Below are positions 1 to 7,936 of a stretch of 11,037 bases of DNA, piece by piece. Position 1 is the first letter of the stretch; the number at the start of each line of letters is the position of its first letter. Position numbers and translations under genes: made by a program. The stretch is from JADJNW01 sp046314415 (GTDB taxonomy: Bacteria > Bacteroidota > Bacteroidia > Chitinophagales > Saprospiraceae): assembly GCA_046314415.1 (NCBI GenBank), contig JBKBWT010000205.1, positions 1 through 11,037 on the forward strand. The letters are read 5' to 3'. A model generated the notes under the pieces. It ran no database searches and was not told the origin of the DNA. It was given only the letters and a program-made list of their open reading frames with translations.

Positions 1-2069
1 CAGCTATTGGTTTCGCGTTTGACCACGGCGATGGTACTCATGCACTGCATCGCAAAAACGTAGAACACCAGCAGCGAAAGGGCAGTAGCTAGGTTGTACA
101 TGGGCTCGTTGGTGCCGGGGCGGCGTTCGCGTGCCATGCGTTCGCTTACGGTGAATTCATCTTCGGCGCTGCCAATGCTGTAGATGGTTGCCATAGTGCC
201 CACAAAAACTTCGCGGGCAGCGAAGGAAGTAATCAGGGCGATGCCGATTTTCCAATCGAACCCAAGTGGTCGAATCGCTGGTTCAAAACTCTTACCCAGA
301 ATACCCGCGTAGGAAGATTCGATTTGGCGAGCGGCAATCAGATCGCGGGTTTGGGTCTCATCGAGCTTGTTCGCTTGCGCGTATTCAATCGCCGCTTGCT
401 CCGCCTGCGCCATTCTGCCCGCCGGTCCATAGCTGGCTAAAGCCCAAAGAATAATAGAAATGACGATAATAATTTTACCGGCTTCGGTGACGAAGGCTTT
501 TACTTTTTCCCAAACGGTGTAACCGACGTTGCGTATTACCGGGGCACGATATTCGGGCATTTCCAGCATTAGAAAGCTGCGTTCATTGGATTTTAAAACC
601 CATTTGAAGACCAAAGCTGCCAGCAAAGCGCCGGCGATGCCCAGCAAATACAATCCCATAAACGCCAAACCTTGCAGATTGAAAATACCGGCAACGGTAA
701 CCGACGGCACAACAAAACCGATCAGCGCGGTGTAAACCGGGATACGTGCGGAGCAACTAATGAGCGGCGTCACCATTATGGTGATCAAACGTTCTTTCCA
801 ATTGCTGATGGTACGGGTACTCATCACCGCTGGAATAGCGCAGGCACCGCCCGAAATAAGCGCTACCACACTACGACCATTCATGCCAAAGTACTGCATA
901 ATCCGGTCGAACATAAATGCCACACGCGCCATGTAGCCGACTTCTTCCAGTAGGGAAATGAGAAAAAAGAGAATGGCAATTTGCGGAATGAAGACCAACA
1001 CGCCGCCCAAACCAGCGAGAATACCGTCAGCTAAAAGGCTGGAGAGCCAGCCCGTGCCAAGCGCATATTTGATCCAGTTGCCCGCTTCACCGAAAATGCC
1101 TTCAATCCAACTCATGGGGTACTCCGCCCAGGCAAAAATTACCTGAAAAACCAGGAGCATGATGGCAAAAAAGATGATCGGGCCCGCAATACGATGGGTC
1201 AGCAGGGCATCGAGTCTTTCCGTAAAGCGCGTAGAATGTGGACTGGTACGGCGAATAGCAGTCTGTACCAAAGGGGTAAAATGGTCAAAACGGTACATCG
1301 TTTCTTCCACTTGCTGATGTAAGCTTACAAACCCCGATTCTTGAATGCCTGCTGCGATGGCTGCGCGTTGGGATGCATTCAAAAAGGGAAGCCAGTCGTG
1401 GTGATGGGCAATCAGAACTGCCTGGAATTGATTGCCGACGCTGGGGAATGCCGCTTTTACGGCATCTGCCACCTGGATTTCTTTAACCGAGAGTTCGTAA
1501 AAGTTTTTAGGTATAATCGTGTCCGTAGCATTGGTAAGTAAAATATCCAGCATTTCCAGCCGCAGCAGTTCAAAACCGCTGCCCGTTCGCCCGCTGATGG
1601 TGACCACCGGAACACCCAGTTGTTGGCTCAAGTAGTCAATGTCAAGTTGCAAGCCCTCTTTTTCGGCAATGTCCGACATGTTGAGCGCCAGAATAACCGG
1701 CAGCCCCAGGTCTTGCACCTGCGTAAAAAGCAATAAATGTTTTTCGAGTTTATTAATATCGGCGATATAGATCAGGGCATCGGGAAAGTTTTCGTCCGCC
1801 GGATTGGTGAGAGTTTGCACCACAATGCGCTCGTCCTGGGAAGTAGGGTAAAAACTATAGGTGCCGGGCAGATCCACCAGTCGCACCTCGTGCGTTTTGT
1901 CGAGGGCTACCTTACCCGATTTCTTTTCCACGGTAACACCCGGGAAATTGCCGGTTTTTTGTCGCAATCCGGTTAACTGATTGAAAACCGAGGACTTACC
2001 GGAGTTGGGATTACCCACTACCGCGAAGGTAAAGACTTTTTTAGCCGACTTAGAGGTTTGTTCAATCAT
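1..2069 (-). CDS. feoB: FeoB ferrous iron transporter, C-terminus cut by window edge
   Basis: FeoB is the inner-membrane permease for Fe(II) uptake, with an N-terminal cytosolic G-protein domain. Reading the minus strand from the ATG at 2069 gives 689 complete codons. The G1 motif GNPNSGKS is at residues 19-26, the G2 Thr in GVT near 46, G3 DLPG at 66-69 and G4 NMSD at 130-133. The membrane part carries the FeoB signatures EEVGYMARVAFMFDR, GGACAIPAVMSTR, CSARIPVY and AAREVFVGTM. At the left edge the frame is still open in MQCMSTIAVVKRETNS, which in the family lies close to the C-terminus, so only a few tens of residues should be missing. The start ATG overlaps the feoA stop (ATGA), which implies translational coupling. 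Family assignment is very secure. Metal specificity is known from the family and is not shown here. Confidence 0.97.
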   Translation of the reverse strand, partial: MIEQTSKSAKKVFTFAVVGNPNSGKSSVFNQLTGLRQKTGNFPGVTVEKKSGKVALDKTHEVRLVDLPGTYSFYPTSQDERIVVQTLTNPADENFPDALIYIADINKLEKHLLLFTQVQDLGLPVILALNMSDIAEKEGLQLDIDYLSQQLGVPVVTISGRTGSGFELLRLEMLDILLTNATDTIIPKNFYELSVKEIQVADAVKAAFPSVGNQFQAVLIAHHHDWLPFLNASQRAAIAAGIQESGFVSLHQQVEETMYRFDHFTPLVQTAIRRTSPHSTRFTERLDALLTHRIAGPIIFFAIMLLVFQVIFAWAEYPMSWIEGIFGEAGNWIKYALGTGWLSSLLADGILAGLGGVLVFIPQIAILFFLISLLEEVGYMARVAFMFDRIMQYFGMNGRSVVALISGGACAIPAVMSTRTISNWKERLITIMVTPLISCSARIPVYTALIGFVVPSVTVAGIFNLQGLAFMGLYLLGIAGALLAALVFKWVLKSNERSFLMLEMPEYRAPVIRNVGYTVWEKVKAFVTEAGKIIIVISIILWALASYGPAGRMAQAEQAAIEYAQANKLDETQTRDLIAARQIESSYAGILGKSFEPAIRPLGFDWKIGIALITSFAAREVFVGTMATIYSIGSAEDEFTVSERMARERRPGTNEPMYNLATALSLLVFYVFAMQCMSTIAVVKRETNS

Positions 2070-2311
2070 CGCAATAAAATACACGCCGCCTCCTGCTGCC
2101 GCAACGCCAGATAGTTGTTGTCCACTTTCAAAAATAAACTGCCGCCGAACGGCGCTTTCCGCACGATCTGCACCTGGCTACCAGGGAATACACCCATTGC
2201 CAATAATTTGCAGCCGAGTTGCTCGTTGGTAAACTGCGCAACGAAGCCTGAAGTACCGGGTTTCATCTGGGAAAGCTGCTTGTTTGATGCTAAAGTCGCA
2301 ACCACTGTCAC
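2066..2311 (-). CDS. feoA: FeoA, SH3-like partner of FeoB
   Basis: FeoA is a small cytosolic SH3-fold protein that works with FeoB in ferrous iron uptake. The 81-residue product has the family pattern: an N-terminal LSQMKPGTSGFV, then LLAMGVFPGSQVQIVRKAPFGG and a C-terminal half ending ALRQQEAACILLR. A GTG at 2311 is the most upstream possible start, because an in-frame TAA directly precedes it. A second GTG at 2305 cannot be excluded. No Shine-Dalgarno sequence is visible, as is usual in Bacteroidota. Its TGA stop overlaps the feoB ATG by four bases, so the two genes form one operon. A TACATTTG -7 element lies about 30 bp upstream of the start. FeoA and FeoB are separate proteins here, whereas some Bacteroidota carry a fused form. 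Confidence 0.93.
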   Translation of the reverse strand: MTVVATLASNKQLSQMKPGTSGFVAQFTNEQLGCKLLAMGVFPGSQVQIVRKAPFGGSLFLKVDNNYLALRQQEAACILLR

Positions 2312-2340
2312 TTATTTTGATTTAATCTAAATAGGTATTG

Positions 2341-2348
2341 CAAATGTA
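2341..2348 (-). promoter_or_regulatory. Candidate -7 element of the feoAB promoter
   Basis: On the minus strand this reads TACATTTG, an exact match to the Bacteroidota -7 consensus TAnnTTTG. Transcription would begin about 25 nt before the feoA GTG. No convincing TTG -33 element sits at the expected spacing, so activity may depend on upstream factors. The dyad at 2377-2400 would be centred roughly 45-50 bp upstream of the start point. Confidence 0.5.
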
Positions 2349-2376
2349 ACACCAAAATAAGCAGCTTGGTATGCGC

Positions 2377-2400
2377 AAACGATGACAAAAATCATCATTT
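2377..2400. promoter_or_regulatory. Inverted repeat upstream of feoAB, candidate operator
   Basis: GATGACAAAAATCATC at 2381-2396 has perfect 5-bp arms around a 6-bp centre. The symmetry extends to AAA/TTT on the outside after one mismatch, giving 8 of 9 matching positions per arm. Its place just upstream of the feo -7 element fits a regulator site. It only loosely resembles a Fur box, and the regulator is unknown. Confidence 0.35.
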
Positions 2401-2409
2401 TCAAAAAAT

Positions 2410-2447
2410 TACCTAATTGTGAGCATTGGCATCCCTAATTTTAGGTA
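2410..2447. repeat. Cluster of CCTAA/TTAGG half-sites in the feoA-operon intergenic region
   Basis: Three half-sites occur within 38 bp: TACCTAA at 2410-2416, CCTAA at 2434-2438 and TTAGGTA at 2441-2447. The last two form the 12-bp palindrome CCTAATTTTAGG. The outer pair TACCTAA/TTAGGTA is also an inverted repeat. TTAGG/CCTAA half-sites are typical of DtxR/IdeR-type metal-dependent repressors, so an iron or manganese operator for the neighbouring feo genes is possible. Nothing in the window names the regulator. The rest of the 409-bp intergenic region holds no supportable gene. Confidence 0.3.
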
Positions 2448-2640
2448 GATTGGAGTAGGAGGGTCATGGTGTCTGCTGTGGCGAGGGCAGTTATTTATTA
2501 CAAAGTATCTTAATCAATGTATATTTCTGTCAAAATCTTTAAGACCTTATAGTGTGTGTGCACACGCTTCATTGACGATTTATTTACCCTGCTCAAAGTC
2601 AAGCATTTTCAATAGACAAAATCACCCGGATCTTCCGCAA

Positions 2641-2658
2641 AAACGTCGGAAACGTCCA
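2641..2658 (+). promoter_or_regulatory. Tandem 9-bp direct repeat before the operon promoter, candidate LytTR site
   Basis: AAACGTCGG at 2641-2649 is directly followed by AAACGTCCA at 2650-2658, seven of nine positions being identical. The pair ends 5 bp upstream of the candidate -33 element. LytTR response regulators bind short direct repeats upstream of promoters, and this operon encodes one, so autoregulation is a natural inference. The 9-bp period is shorter than the spacing in the well-studied LytTR sites, which is a reason for caution. Confidence 0.35.
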
Positions 2659-2663
2659 TTGCA

Positions 2664-2695
2664 TTTGCTTTCCTGAAAAGCCGGTTGCACCTTTG
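2664..2695 (+). promoter_or_regulatory. Candidate promoter of the Spy-like/kinase/regulator/receptor operon
   Basis: A TTTG -33 element at 2664-2667 and a CACCTTTG -7 element at 2688-2695 are separated by 20 bp, as expected for Bacteroidota. The -7 element matches TAnnTTTG except at its first base. Transcription would start near 2700, leaving a leader of about 20 nt before the ATG at 2721. Confidence 0.5.
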
Positions 2696-2720
2696 TACCA
2701 TCACCAAATAAAACTAAATT

Positions 2721-3134
2721 ATGAAACGGATTATCATATTGATCATGGTGGCACTCCTGGCAGGCAGCGGATTATATGCACAACGCGGTGGACGCGGCGG
2801 AGGCGCTCGCATGACGCCCGATGAACGCGCTACAATGGCGGTACAACGCCTGACGGCTACAGTAGAAATGACCGACGCACAGAAAACACAGGTAACCGAA
2901 CTTTACAAAAACTTTTTTACAGAATCGCAGCCTTTTCGGGCGGAACGCAACCAGGCTAAAGTAATGGAATTGGCTGCTGCACGCGACGCAAAAGTGAAAA
3001 CGGTACTCAATAATGAAGAAAAGTTTAAAGCTTACATGAAGCAGGTAACGGAGCGACAAAGCCGCGCACTGCAAAGAAACAATCAGCCCGGCAATCGCAA
3101 AGGAAATGGTAACTGTCCACGCAAAGCAAGTTAA
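2721..3134 (+). CDS. Secreted LTXXQ/Spy-like small periplasmic protein
   Basis: This is a 137-residue protein with a clear signal peptide: MKR, a hydrophobic run, and a likely cut after Ala20 (LYA before QRGG). The mature part opens with a Gly/Arg-rich tract, QRGGRGGGAR at 21-30. The rest is probably all helical and highly charged. It includes MTDAQ at 50-54, a variant of the LTxxQ motif of the Spy/CpxP/CnrX group, and a later helix around residues 75-118. The basic tail has one Cys at 132. Proteins of this type act in the periplasm as chaperones or as stress or metal sensors that modulate two-component systems. That role is inferred, since sequence similarity within the group is weak. It is the first gene of the operon and ends 18 bp before the kinase start, so it could be the partner of that kinase. 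No Shine-Dalgarno sequence is seen. Confidence 0.75.
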   Translation: MKRIIILIMVALLAGSGLYAQRGGRGGGARMTPDERATMAVQRLTATVEMTDAQKTQVTELYKNFFTESQPFRAERNQAKVMELAAARDAKVKTVLNNEEKFKAYMKQVTERQSRALQRNNQPGNRKGNGNCPRKAS

Positions 3135-3152
3135 ACCAATAAGCGCATCACA

Positions 3153-4205
3153 ATGGCTTCAGTCACCAAACATACTATACTGAATACGGTCGCCCTGCAC
3201 TTGCTGGTGTGGGGCATCCTGTTTGGTTTTCCTACCTTGTTTATGCTGGGCGACGCGCCGCCCGCGCACGTTTACACGCGCACCCTGCTGCCGCTGGTTT
3301 TTGCGGTGATTTTATTTTACCTGAATTATTTTATACTCGTTGAGCGCTTTTTATTTAAAGACCAATTATTATTATTCATTTTTATCAATATAATATTAAT
3401 TTTAATCAGTATATGGGGCATAGATTGGCTGCGGGAACTGGTGCCATCTCCCTCCGGTCGAGGCAGGCGCGGTAGCGGTGGCGGCTGGTTTTATAAAAAT
3501 TATGCCTATTTCCGTAATTCTTTTACCCTGCTGATGACGGTGATTGTGAGTGTAACGGTGCGGGGCATGCAACGCTGGCAACAGTTAGAGACTGAACGCA
3601 AAAGCCGCGAAACCGAGCAATTGAAGTCCACGCTCGCGCACTTGCAATATCAAATTCAGCCGCATTTCTTTTTTAATTCGCTTAATAATATTTACTCGCT
3701 GGTCGATATTTCGCCGGAAAAAGCCAAGGAATCCATTCACGGTATGAGTAAATTGATGCGCTATATGCTGTATGATGCCAAAGCCGAAAGGGTGTCGCTA
3801 CAGGATGAAATTATATTTCTGAAGAATTATATTCACTTGATGAAATTACGTTATACCGATAAAGTTAATATTCAGTACGATTTTCCGACACAACCTCCTA
3901 ATATGACCATCGCCCCGCTGTTATTCATTCCGCTGGTGGAAAATGCTTTTAAACATGGCGTGAGCGCCAGCCAGCCTTCTTATATTTTTATTAAAATGCG
4001 GATAGAAAATAATAAACAGCTTGTCTTTGGAGTGGAAAATACCAATTTTCCTAAACCAGAGAGCGACAAAGGTGGTTCGGGTATTGGCATTGAGAATTTA
4101 AAGCAACGCCTGGAATTATTATATCCCGGGCAGTATTCATTTACACAGAATGTAAAAAACGAGGTATTTATATCTGAACTTGTAATAAATATTCCGCTGG
4201 AGTGA
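3153..4205 (+). CDS. LytS/YehU-type sensor histidine kinase (His_kinase family PF06580)
   Basis: This is a 350-residue membrane kinase. Four hydrophobic segments are visible at about 8-30, 44-63, 71-90 and 121-138. A short coiled stretch follows, then the kinase core. The phospho-acceptor region IQPHFFFNSLNNIYSL puts the His at 171. The ATPase part has the N-box LVENAFKHG at 261-269 and the glycine box GGSGIGIENLKQRL at 308-321. There is no separate PAS or ligand-binding domain, so sensing probably uses the helices and loops. With a cytoplasmic N-terminus, the loop at 91-120 is periplasmic, and it carries an odd Gly/Arg stretch, SGRGRRGSGGGW at 101-112. The gene lies 18 bp after the Spy-like gene and 54 bp before the LytTR regulator, its likely phosphotransfer partner. 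The family call is firm; the signal is unknown. Confidence 0.93.
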   Translation: MASVTKHTILNTVALHLLVWGILFGFPTLFMLGDAPPAHVYTRTLLPLVFAVILFYLNYFILVERFLFKDQLLLFIFINIILILISIWGIDWLRELVPSPSGRGRRGSGGGWFYKNYAYFRNSFTLLMTVIVSVTVRGMQRWQQLETERKSRETEQLKSTLAHLQYQIQPHFFFNSLNNIYSLVDISPEKAKESIHGMSKLMRYMLYDAKAERVSLQDEIIFLKNYIHLMKLRYTDKVNIQYDFPTQPPNMTIAPLLFIPLVENAFKHGVSASQPSYIFIKMRIENNKQLVFGVENTNFPKPESDKGGSGIGIENLKQRLELLYPGQYSFTQNVKNEVFISELVINIPLE

Positions 4206-4259
4206 AAGATCTGAGCTTTATAGAATATTATAATGATATAATAATCAGGTAATGAGTTT

Positions 4260-4976
4260 ATGAAAAAAATTCGCTGCATCATCGTGGACGACGAGCCGCT
4301 GGCGCTTGACCTGCTCGAAAATTACGTGCAACGCACGCCGTTTCTGGAGTTGGTGGGGCGCTGTACCAATGCGTTTGAAGCCATGGAAGTGCTGGCACGA
4401 GAAACAGTCGAATTATTATTTTTAGATATACAAATGCCGGATTTAAGCGGGGTAGAATTTTCGCGCACGCTGAAGCCGGGTTTGAAAGTGATTTTTACAA
4501 CCGCATTTGAGCAGTACGCCCTCGACGGTTTTAAAGTAGATGCGCTCGATTATTTACTAAAGCCTTTTAATTATGAAGAATTTTTAAAAGCGGCGAATAA
4601 AGCGCAGGAATGGTTTCAACTCGTTGATAATCAGCAGCAAAAAAATGAGCCACTGTCATATTTGTTTGTAAAATCGGAATATAAACTGGTGAAAATTATA
4701 TTACAAGATGTACTTTTTTTTGAAGGATTAAAAGATTATGTAAAGATTCATTTAGTGGGGCAGGACAAGCCCGTCCTCTCTCTGATGAGCCTGAAATCAT
4801 TGGAAGAAGCCTTGCCAGCAGAGCAATTTATGCGGGTACACCGCTCGTACATTGTAAATCTGGAAAAAATCGAAAGTGTAGAACGCAGCCGGATTTTGAT
4901 CAACCATTTTCCGATTGTGGTAGCGGAGCAATATCGCGATAAGTTTCATCAGTATTTAGTTGGAAAATCACTTTGA
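4260..4976 (+). CDS. LytTR-family response regulator
   Basis: This is a 238-residue DNA-binding regulator in two parts. The receiver domain (about 3-118) has the acidic pair D10-D11, phospho-acceptor D56 in LFLDIQMP, conserved Thr at 80-81 and K101 in LLKPF. After a linker at about 120-132 comes a LytTR DNA-binding domain (about 134-236), with VLFFEGLKDYVKIHL and the family hallmark FMRVHRSYIVNLEKI at 190-204. Length and layout are standard for the AgrA/LytR/YehT type. It follows the kinase by 54 bp on the same strand, so the two form a two-component pair. The candidate direct-repeat site upstream of the operon at 2641-2658 could be its target. No residue appears to be missing. Confidence 0.95.
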   Translation: MKKIRCIIVDDEPLALDLLENYVQRTPFLELVGRCTNAFEAMEVLARETVELLFLDIQMPDLSGVEFSRTLKPGLKVIFTTAFEQYALDGFKVDALDYLLKPFNYEEFLKAANKAQEWFQLVDNQQQKNEPLSYLFVKSEYKLVKIILQDVLFFEGLKDYVKIHLVGQDKPVLSLMSLKSLEEALPAEQFMRVHRSYIVNLEKIESVERSRILINHFPIVVAEQYRDKFHQYLVGKSL

Positions 4977-5026
4977 GAACAGGATAAAAGGAGCCTTTAA
5001 AAATTATAATAAAACAACCTAATTCA

Positions 5027-7918
5027 ATGATAATGAAACGATTAACTTACTTGTTGGTGTTGGCATTCCTGGGTTGCGCGTTTGTTGCAACGGCACAAGG
5101 ATTTATGCTTTCAGGCAAAATGCTCGATCAGGCCGGAACCGAACCTTTGATTGGGGTAAACGTCGTGCTGCTGCGGGCGGCAGATTCAACGCAGGTAGCA
5201 GGAACAACCACCGATGTAAACGGTGATTTTCAGTTTGAACGTTTGCGCCCGGGGGGCTACGTACTGCGGGCTACCTATGTCGGCTATCAGACGCTGAATC
5301 AAGCCATTACGCTGGAGCGTGCCGATAAAAATCTGGGGAATATCAAGCTCGAGCAGGCTGCCCTGGAGTTGCAAAGCGTAACGGTAGAAGGCGCTCAGAT
5401 ACGCACCCAGCAAAAAGGCGATACAACGGAGTTTAATGCCGCGGCATTCAAAGTAAATCCTGACGCTACGGTGGAGGACCTCACCCGCAAAATGCCTGGC
5501 GTGACGGTAGAAAACGGACAAGTGAAAGCGCAGGGTGAAGACGTACGCCGCGTGACGATTGATGGTCGGGAATATTTTGGTGACGATGCGACAATGGCAT
5601 TGCGCAACCTCCCAGCGGAAGTGGTGGATAAGATTCAGGTGTTCGACCGCATGAGCGACCAAGCCCAGTTTTCGGGTTTTAATGATGGCAACACCGAAAA
5701 AGCCTTAAATATTATTACGCGTGGTAATTTGAAAGCGGCGGAATTCGGCAAATTTTATGCGGGCTACGGTACCGACGAGCGTTTCAGTGCCGGTGGTAAT
5801 TATAATATATTTAGAGGGGATGCACGCATTTCTATCGTTGGACTTTCCAATAATATCAACCAGCAAAACTTTTCTTCGCAGGATTTACTCGGCGTCACCA
5901 GCGGCAACAGCGGTGGGGGAGGCATGCGCGGCGGCATGGGCGGTGGCGGTATGCGTGGCGGTGGCAGTCCAGGTGGTTGGGGCAACAACCCTGCCAGCAA
6001 TTTTATGGTAGGGCAGCAGAGCGGCATCAATACCACGCACTCTTTTGGCTTGAATTATAGCGATACCTGGGGCAAAAAACTCAAATTTACGGGTAGTTAT
6101 TTCTTTAATAATGCCAATAATGATACGGAAAGTCGCTCGCAGCGCGAAACTTTTTTACCCGAAGGCGGTAGCCAATTTTATAATGAAGATAATATTTCTG
6201 AAAATCGTAATTACAACCACCGCCTGAATTTCAGGGTGGAATATGCAATTGATTCTAATAATACCTTGATTCTGACACCGCGTTTGAATTTTCAAAACAA
6301 TCGCGCCAATAGTTTGGTCGCAGGTTTGACTTCCTTGATTGGTAATGAATTGGTCAATAGCCTTGATAATGATCGAGAATCAAATAATAACGGCTATAAT
6401 TTTAATAATGAAATTTTGTGGCAGCATCGTTTTGGTAAAATGGGGCGCACCCTATCGGTGAATTTAAACACGAGTATCAGTGACCGTGAAGGCGAGATTG
6501 ACCAATATTCCTTGAGTGAATTTTACAATCAAAATGTGGCGGATTCCACGCAATTATTGAATCAGCTCACCAATACCGTGTCTGACGGCACGACGATTTC
6601 AACCAATATTACGTACACCGAGCCCCTGGGCAAAAACGGGCAGTTGAGTTTTACGTATAATCCTTCCGTAAATAATAATAATTCGGAGCGCCTGACCAAT
6701 CGTTTCGACGAGGCGACGCAAGGTTATACCCAGTTGGATTCGATTTTGTCCAACCGTTTTGACAACGAAATCACCACGCAGCGCGGCGGCTTGGGCTATC
6801 GGGTGCGCTTTAAAACAGGTAATTTCAACGTAGGCTTGAACTATCAAAATGTGCTGCTCGCCAGCGACCAAACTTTCCCGCGTACGCTGGATGTACAGGA
6901 GTCGTTTAATAATTTGTTACCCAACGCGATGTTGGAATTCCGCCCGAATCGCACCACGAATTTGCGCATGTTTTACCGCACGTTTACACAGACGCCTTCG
7001 GTGACGCAATTGCAAAATGTGATTGACAATTCCAATCCGCAGTTTCTCAGCGCCGGTAATCCCAATCTGCGCCAGCAGTTCTCCCACATGCTCGTGACGC
7101 GTTACAACCGTACCAATACGCAGAAAGCGACCAGTTTCTTCGCCGTGGTTTTCCTGAATAAAACGGATGATTTTATTACGAATGCCACCACAATTGCACC
7201 GCGCGATACCTTGCTCCAGGACGGTGTCACTTTGTTCCGCGGCGCGCAATTATCGCAGCCGGTTAATATTGACGGATACTGGAATGTGCGCTCGTTTGTC
7301 AATTACGGCTTGCCGGTGAAAGGTATTAAGAGTAATTTAAATTTGAATGCCGGCTTTACTTACACGCTCACGCCGGGTTTGATCAACAATCGTATCAACG
7401 AAGCCAACACGTACAACCTCAGCGGTGGCTTGGTGCTGAGTAGTAATATCAGTGAAAAACTCGACTTTACGCTGTCGTACGGTGGTAATTATAATATTGT
7501 AGAAAATACCTTACAACCGCAGTTGAATAATAATTTCTTTTACCAGAATACCGGGTTCCGTTTGAACTGGCTGCCAGCTAAGTGGCTGGTAATCAATACG
7601 GATCTCAATCATACCTTATACACCGGCTTGGGGGAAGGCTTCGATCAGAATTTTCTGTTGTGGAATGCGGGCATTGGCTATCGTTTTCTCAAGAACAATG
7701 TCGGCGAAATTCGCCTGAATGCATTTGACCTCTTGGGGCAGAACAACAGCATTAGCCGCAGCGTGACCGAAAGTTTTATTGAAGACAACATTACGCAGGT
7801 GCTGACGCGCTACTTTATGCTAACGTTTACGTACAACTTGCGCAGCTTCAACCTCGGCGGTAACAACAACGAGCGTCCGCCGATGATGCCAGGTATGCCT
7901 TTCCCACCAAGACAATAA
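5027..7918 (+). CDS. TonB-dependent-receptor-like outer-membrane beta-barrel protein
   Basis: This is a 963-residue outer-membrane protein. A signal peptide ends near residue 24 (VATAQ before GF). A CarboxypepD_reg-like beta-sandwich spans about 27-112, with GEPLIGVNV-like and DVNGDFQF elements. A plug-like domain covers about 118-235, including LTRKMPGVTV, VTIDGREYFGDD and NLPAEVVDKIQVFDR. The remainder is an Asn-rich barrel of the OMP_b-brl_3 type. Two features stand out: a Gly/Met/Arg tract at 291-318 just after the plug, and a Pro/Met tail, PPMMPGMPFPP, at 951-961 beyond the last strand. Such proteins import or bind ligands at the outer membrane with TonB energy, but the substrate cannot be read from sequence. 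It starts 50 bp after the regulator. ATG 5033 (MKRLTYLL) is a plausible alternative start and gives a more usual signal peptide. It is the last gene before a strong terminator. Confidence 0.9.
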   Translation: MIMKRLTYLLVLAFLGCAFVATAQGFMLSGKMLDQAGTEPLIGVNVVLLRAADSTQVAGTTTDVNGDFQFERLRPGGYVLRATYVGYQTLNQAITLERADKNLGNIKLEQAALELQSVTVEGAQIRTQQKGDTTEFNAAAFKVNPDATVEDLTRKMPGVTVENGQVKAQGEDVRRVTIDGREYFGDDATMALRNLPAEVVDKIQVFDRMSDQAQFSGFNDGNTEKALNIITRGNLKAAEFGKFYAGYGTDERFSAGGNYNIFRGDARISIVGLSNNINQQNFSSQDLLGVTSGNSGGGGMRGGMGGGGMRGGGSPGGWGNNPASNFMVGQQSGINTTHSFGLNYSDTWGKKLKFTGSYFFNNANNDTESRSQRETFLPEGGSQFYNEDNISENRNYNHRLNFRVEYAIDSNNTLILTPRLNFQNNRANSLVAGLTSLIGNELVNSLDNDRESNNNGYNFNNEILWQHRFGKMGRTLSVNLNTSISDREGEIDQYSLSEFYNQNVADSTQLLNQLTNTVSDGTTISTNITYTEPLGKNGQLSFTYNPSVNNNNSERLTNRFDEATQGYTQLDSILSNRFDNEITTQRGGLGYRVRFKTGNFNVGLNYQNVLLASDQTFPRTLDVQESFNNLLPNAMLEFRPNRTTNLRMFYRTFTQTPSVTQLQNVIDNSNPQFLSAGNPNLRQQFSHMLVTRYNRTNTQKATSFFAVVFLNKTDDFITNATTIAPRDTLLQDGVTLFRGAQLSQPVNIDGYWNVRSFVNYGLPVKGIKSNLNLNAGFTYTLTPGLINNRINEANTYNLSGGLVLSSNISEKLDFTLSYGGNYNIVENTLQPQLNNNFFYQNTGFRLNWLPAKWLVINTDLNHTLYTGLGEGFDQNFLLWNAGIGYRFLKNNVGEIRLNAFDLLGQNNSISRSVTESFIEDNITQVLTRYFMLTFTYNLRSFNLGGNNNERPPMMPGMPFPPRQ

Positions 7919-7936
7919 CATCAATATTATGGTGGA

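Noticed and set aside
2466..2513. 15-codon ORF preceded by AGGAGGG in the feoA-operon intergenic region
   Set aside because: The Shine-Dalgarno match is striking for this phylum, but the ORF is tiny, has no family resemblance and has no promoter element in front of it.
2556..2565. Palindrome GTGTGCACAC
   Set aside because: It is a 10-bp symmetric stretch inside a GT/CA run; alone it is likely chance or a simple-repeat effect.
5069..5077. LGC in the receptor signal peptide as a lipobox
   Set aside because: The match is poor, and a standard cleavage site after VATAQ fits a beta-barrel protein better.
5186..5662. Minus-strand ORFs inside the receptor gene (also at 6599-6871 and 6917-7249)
   Set aside because: They are shadow frames of a long gene with clear domains and have no features of their own.
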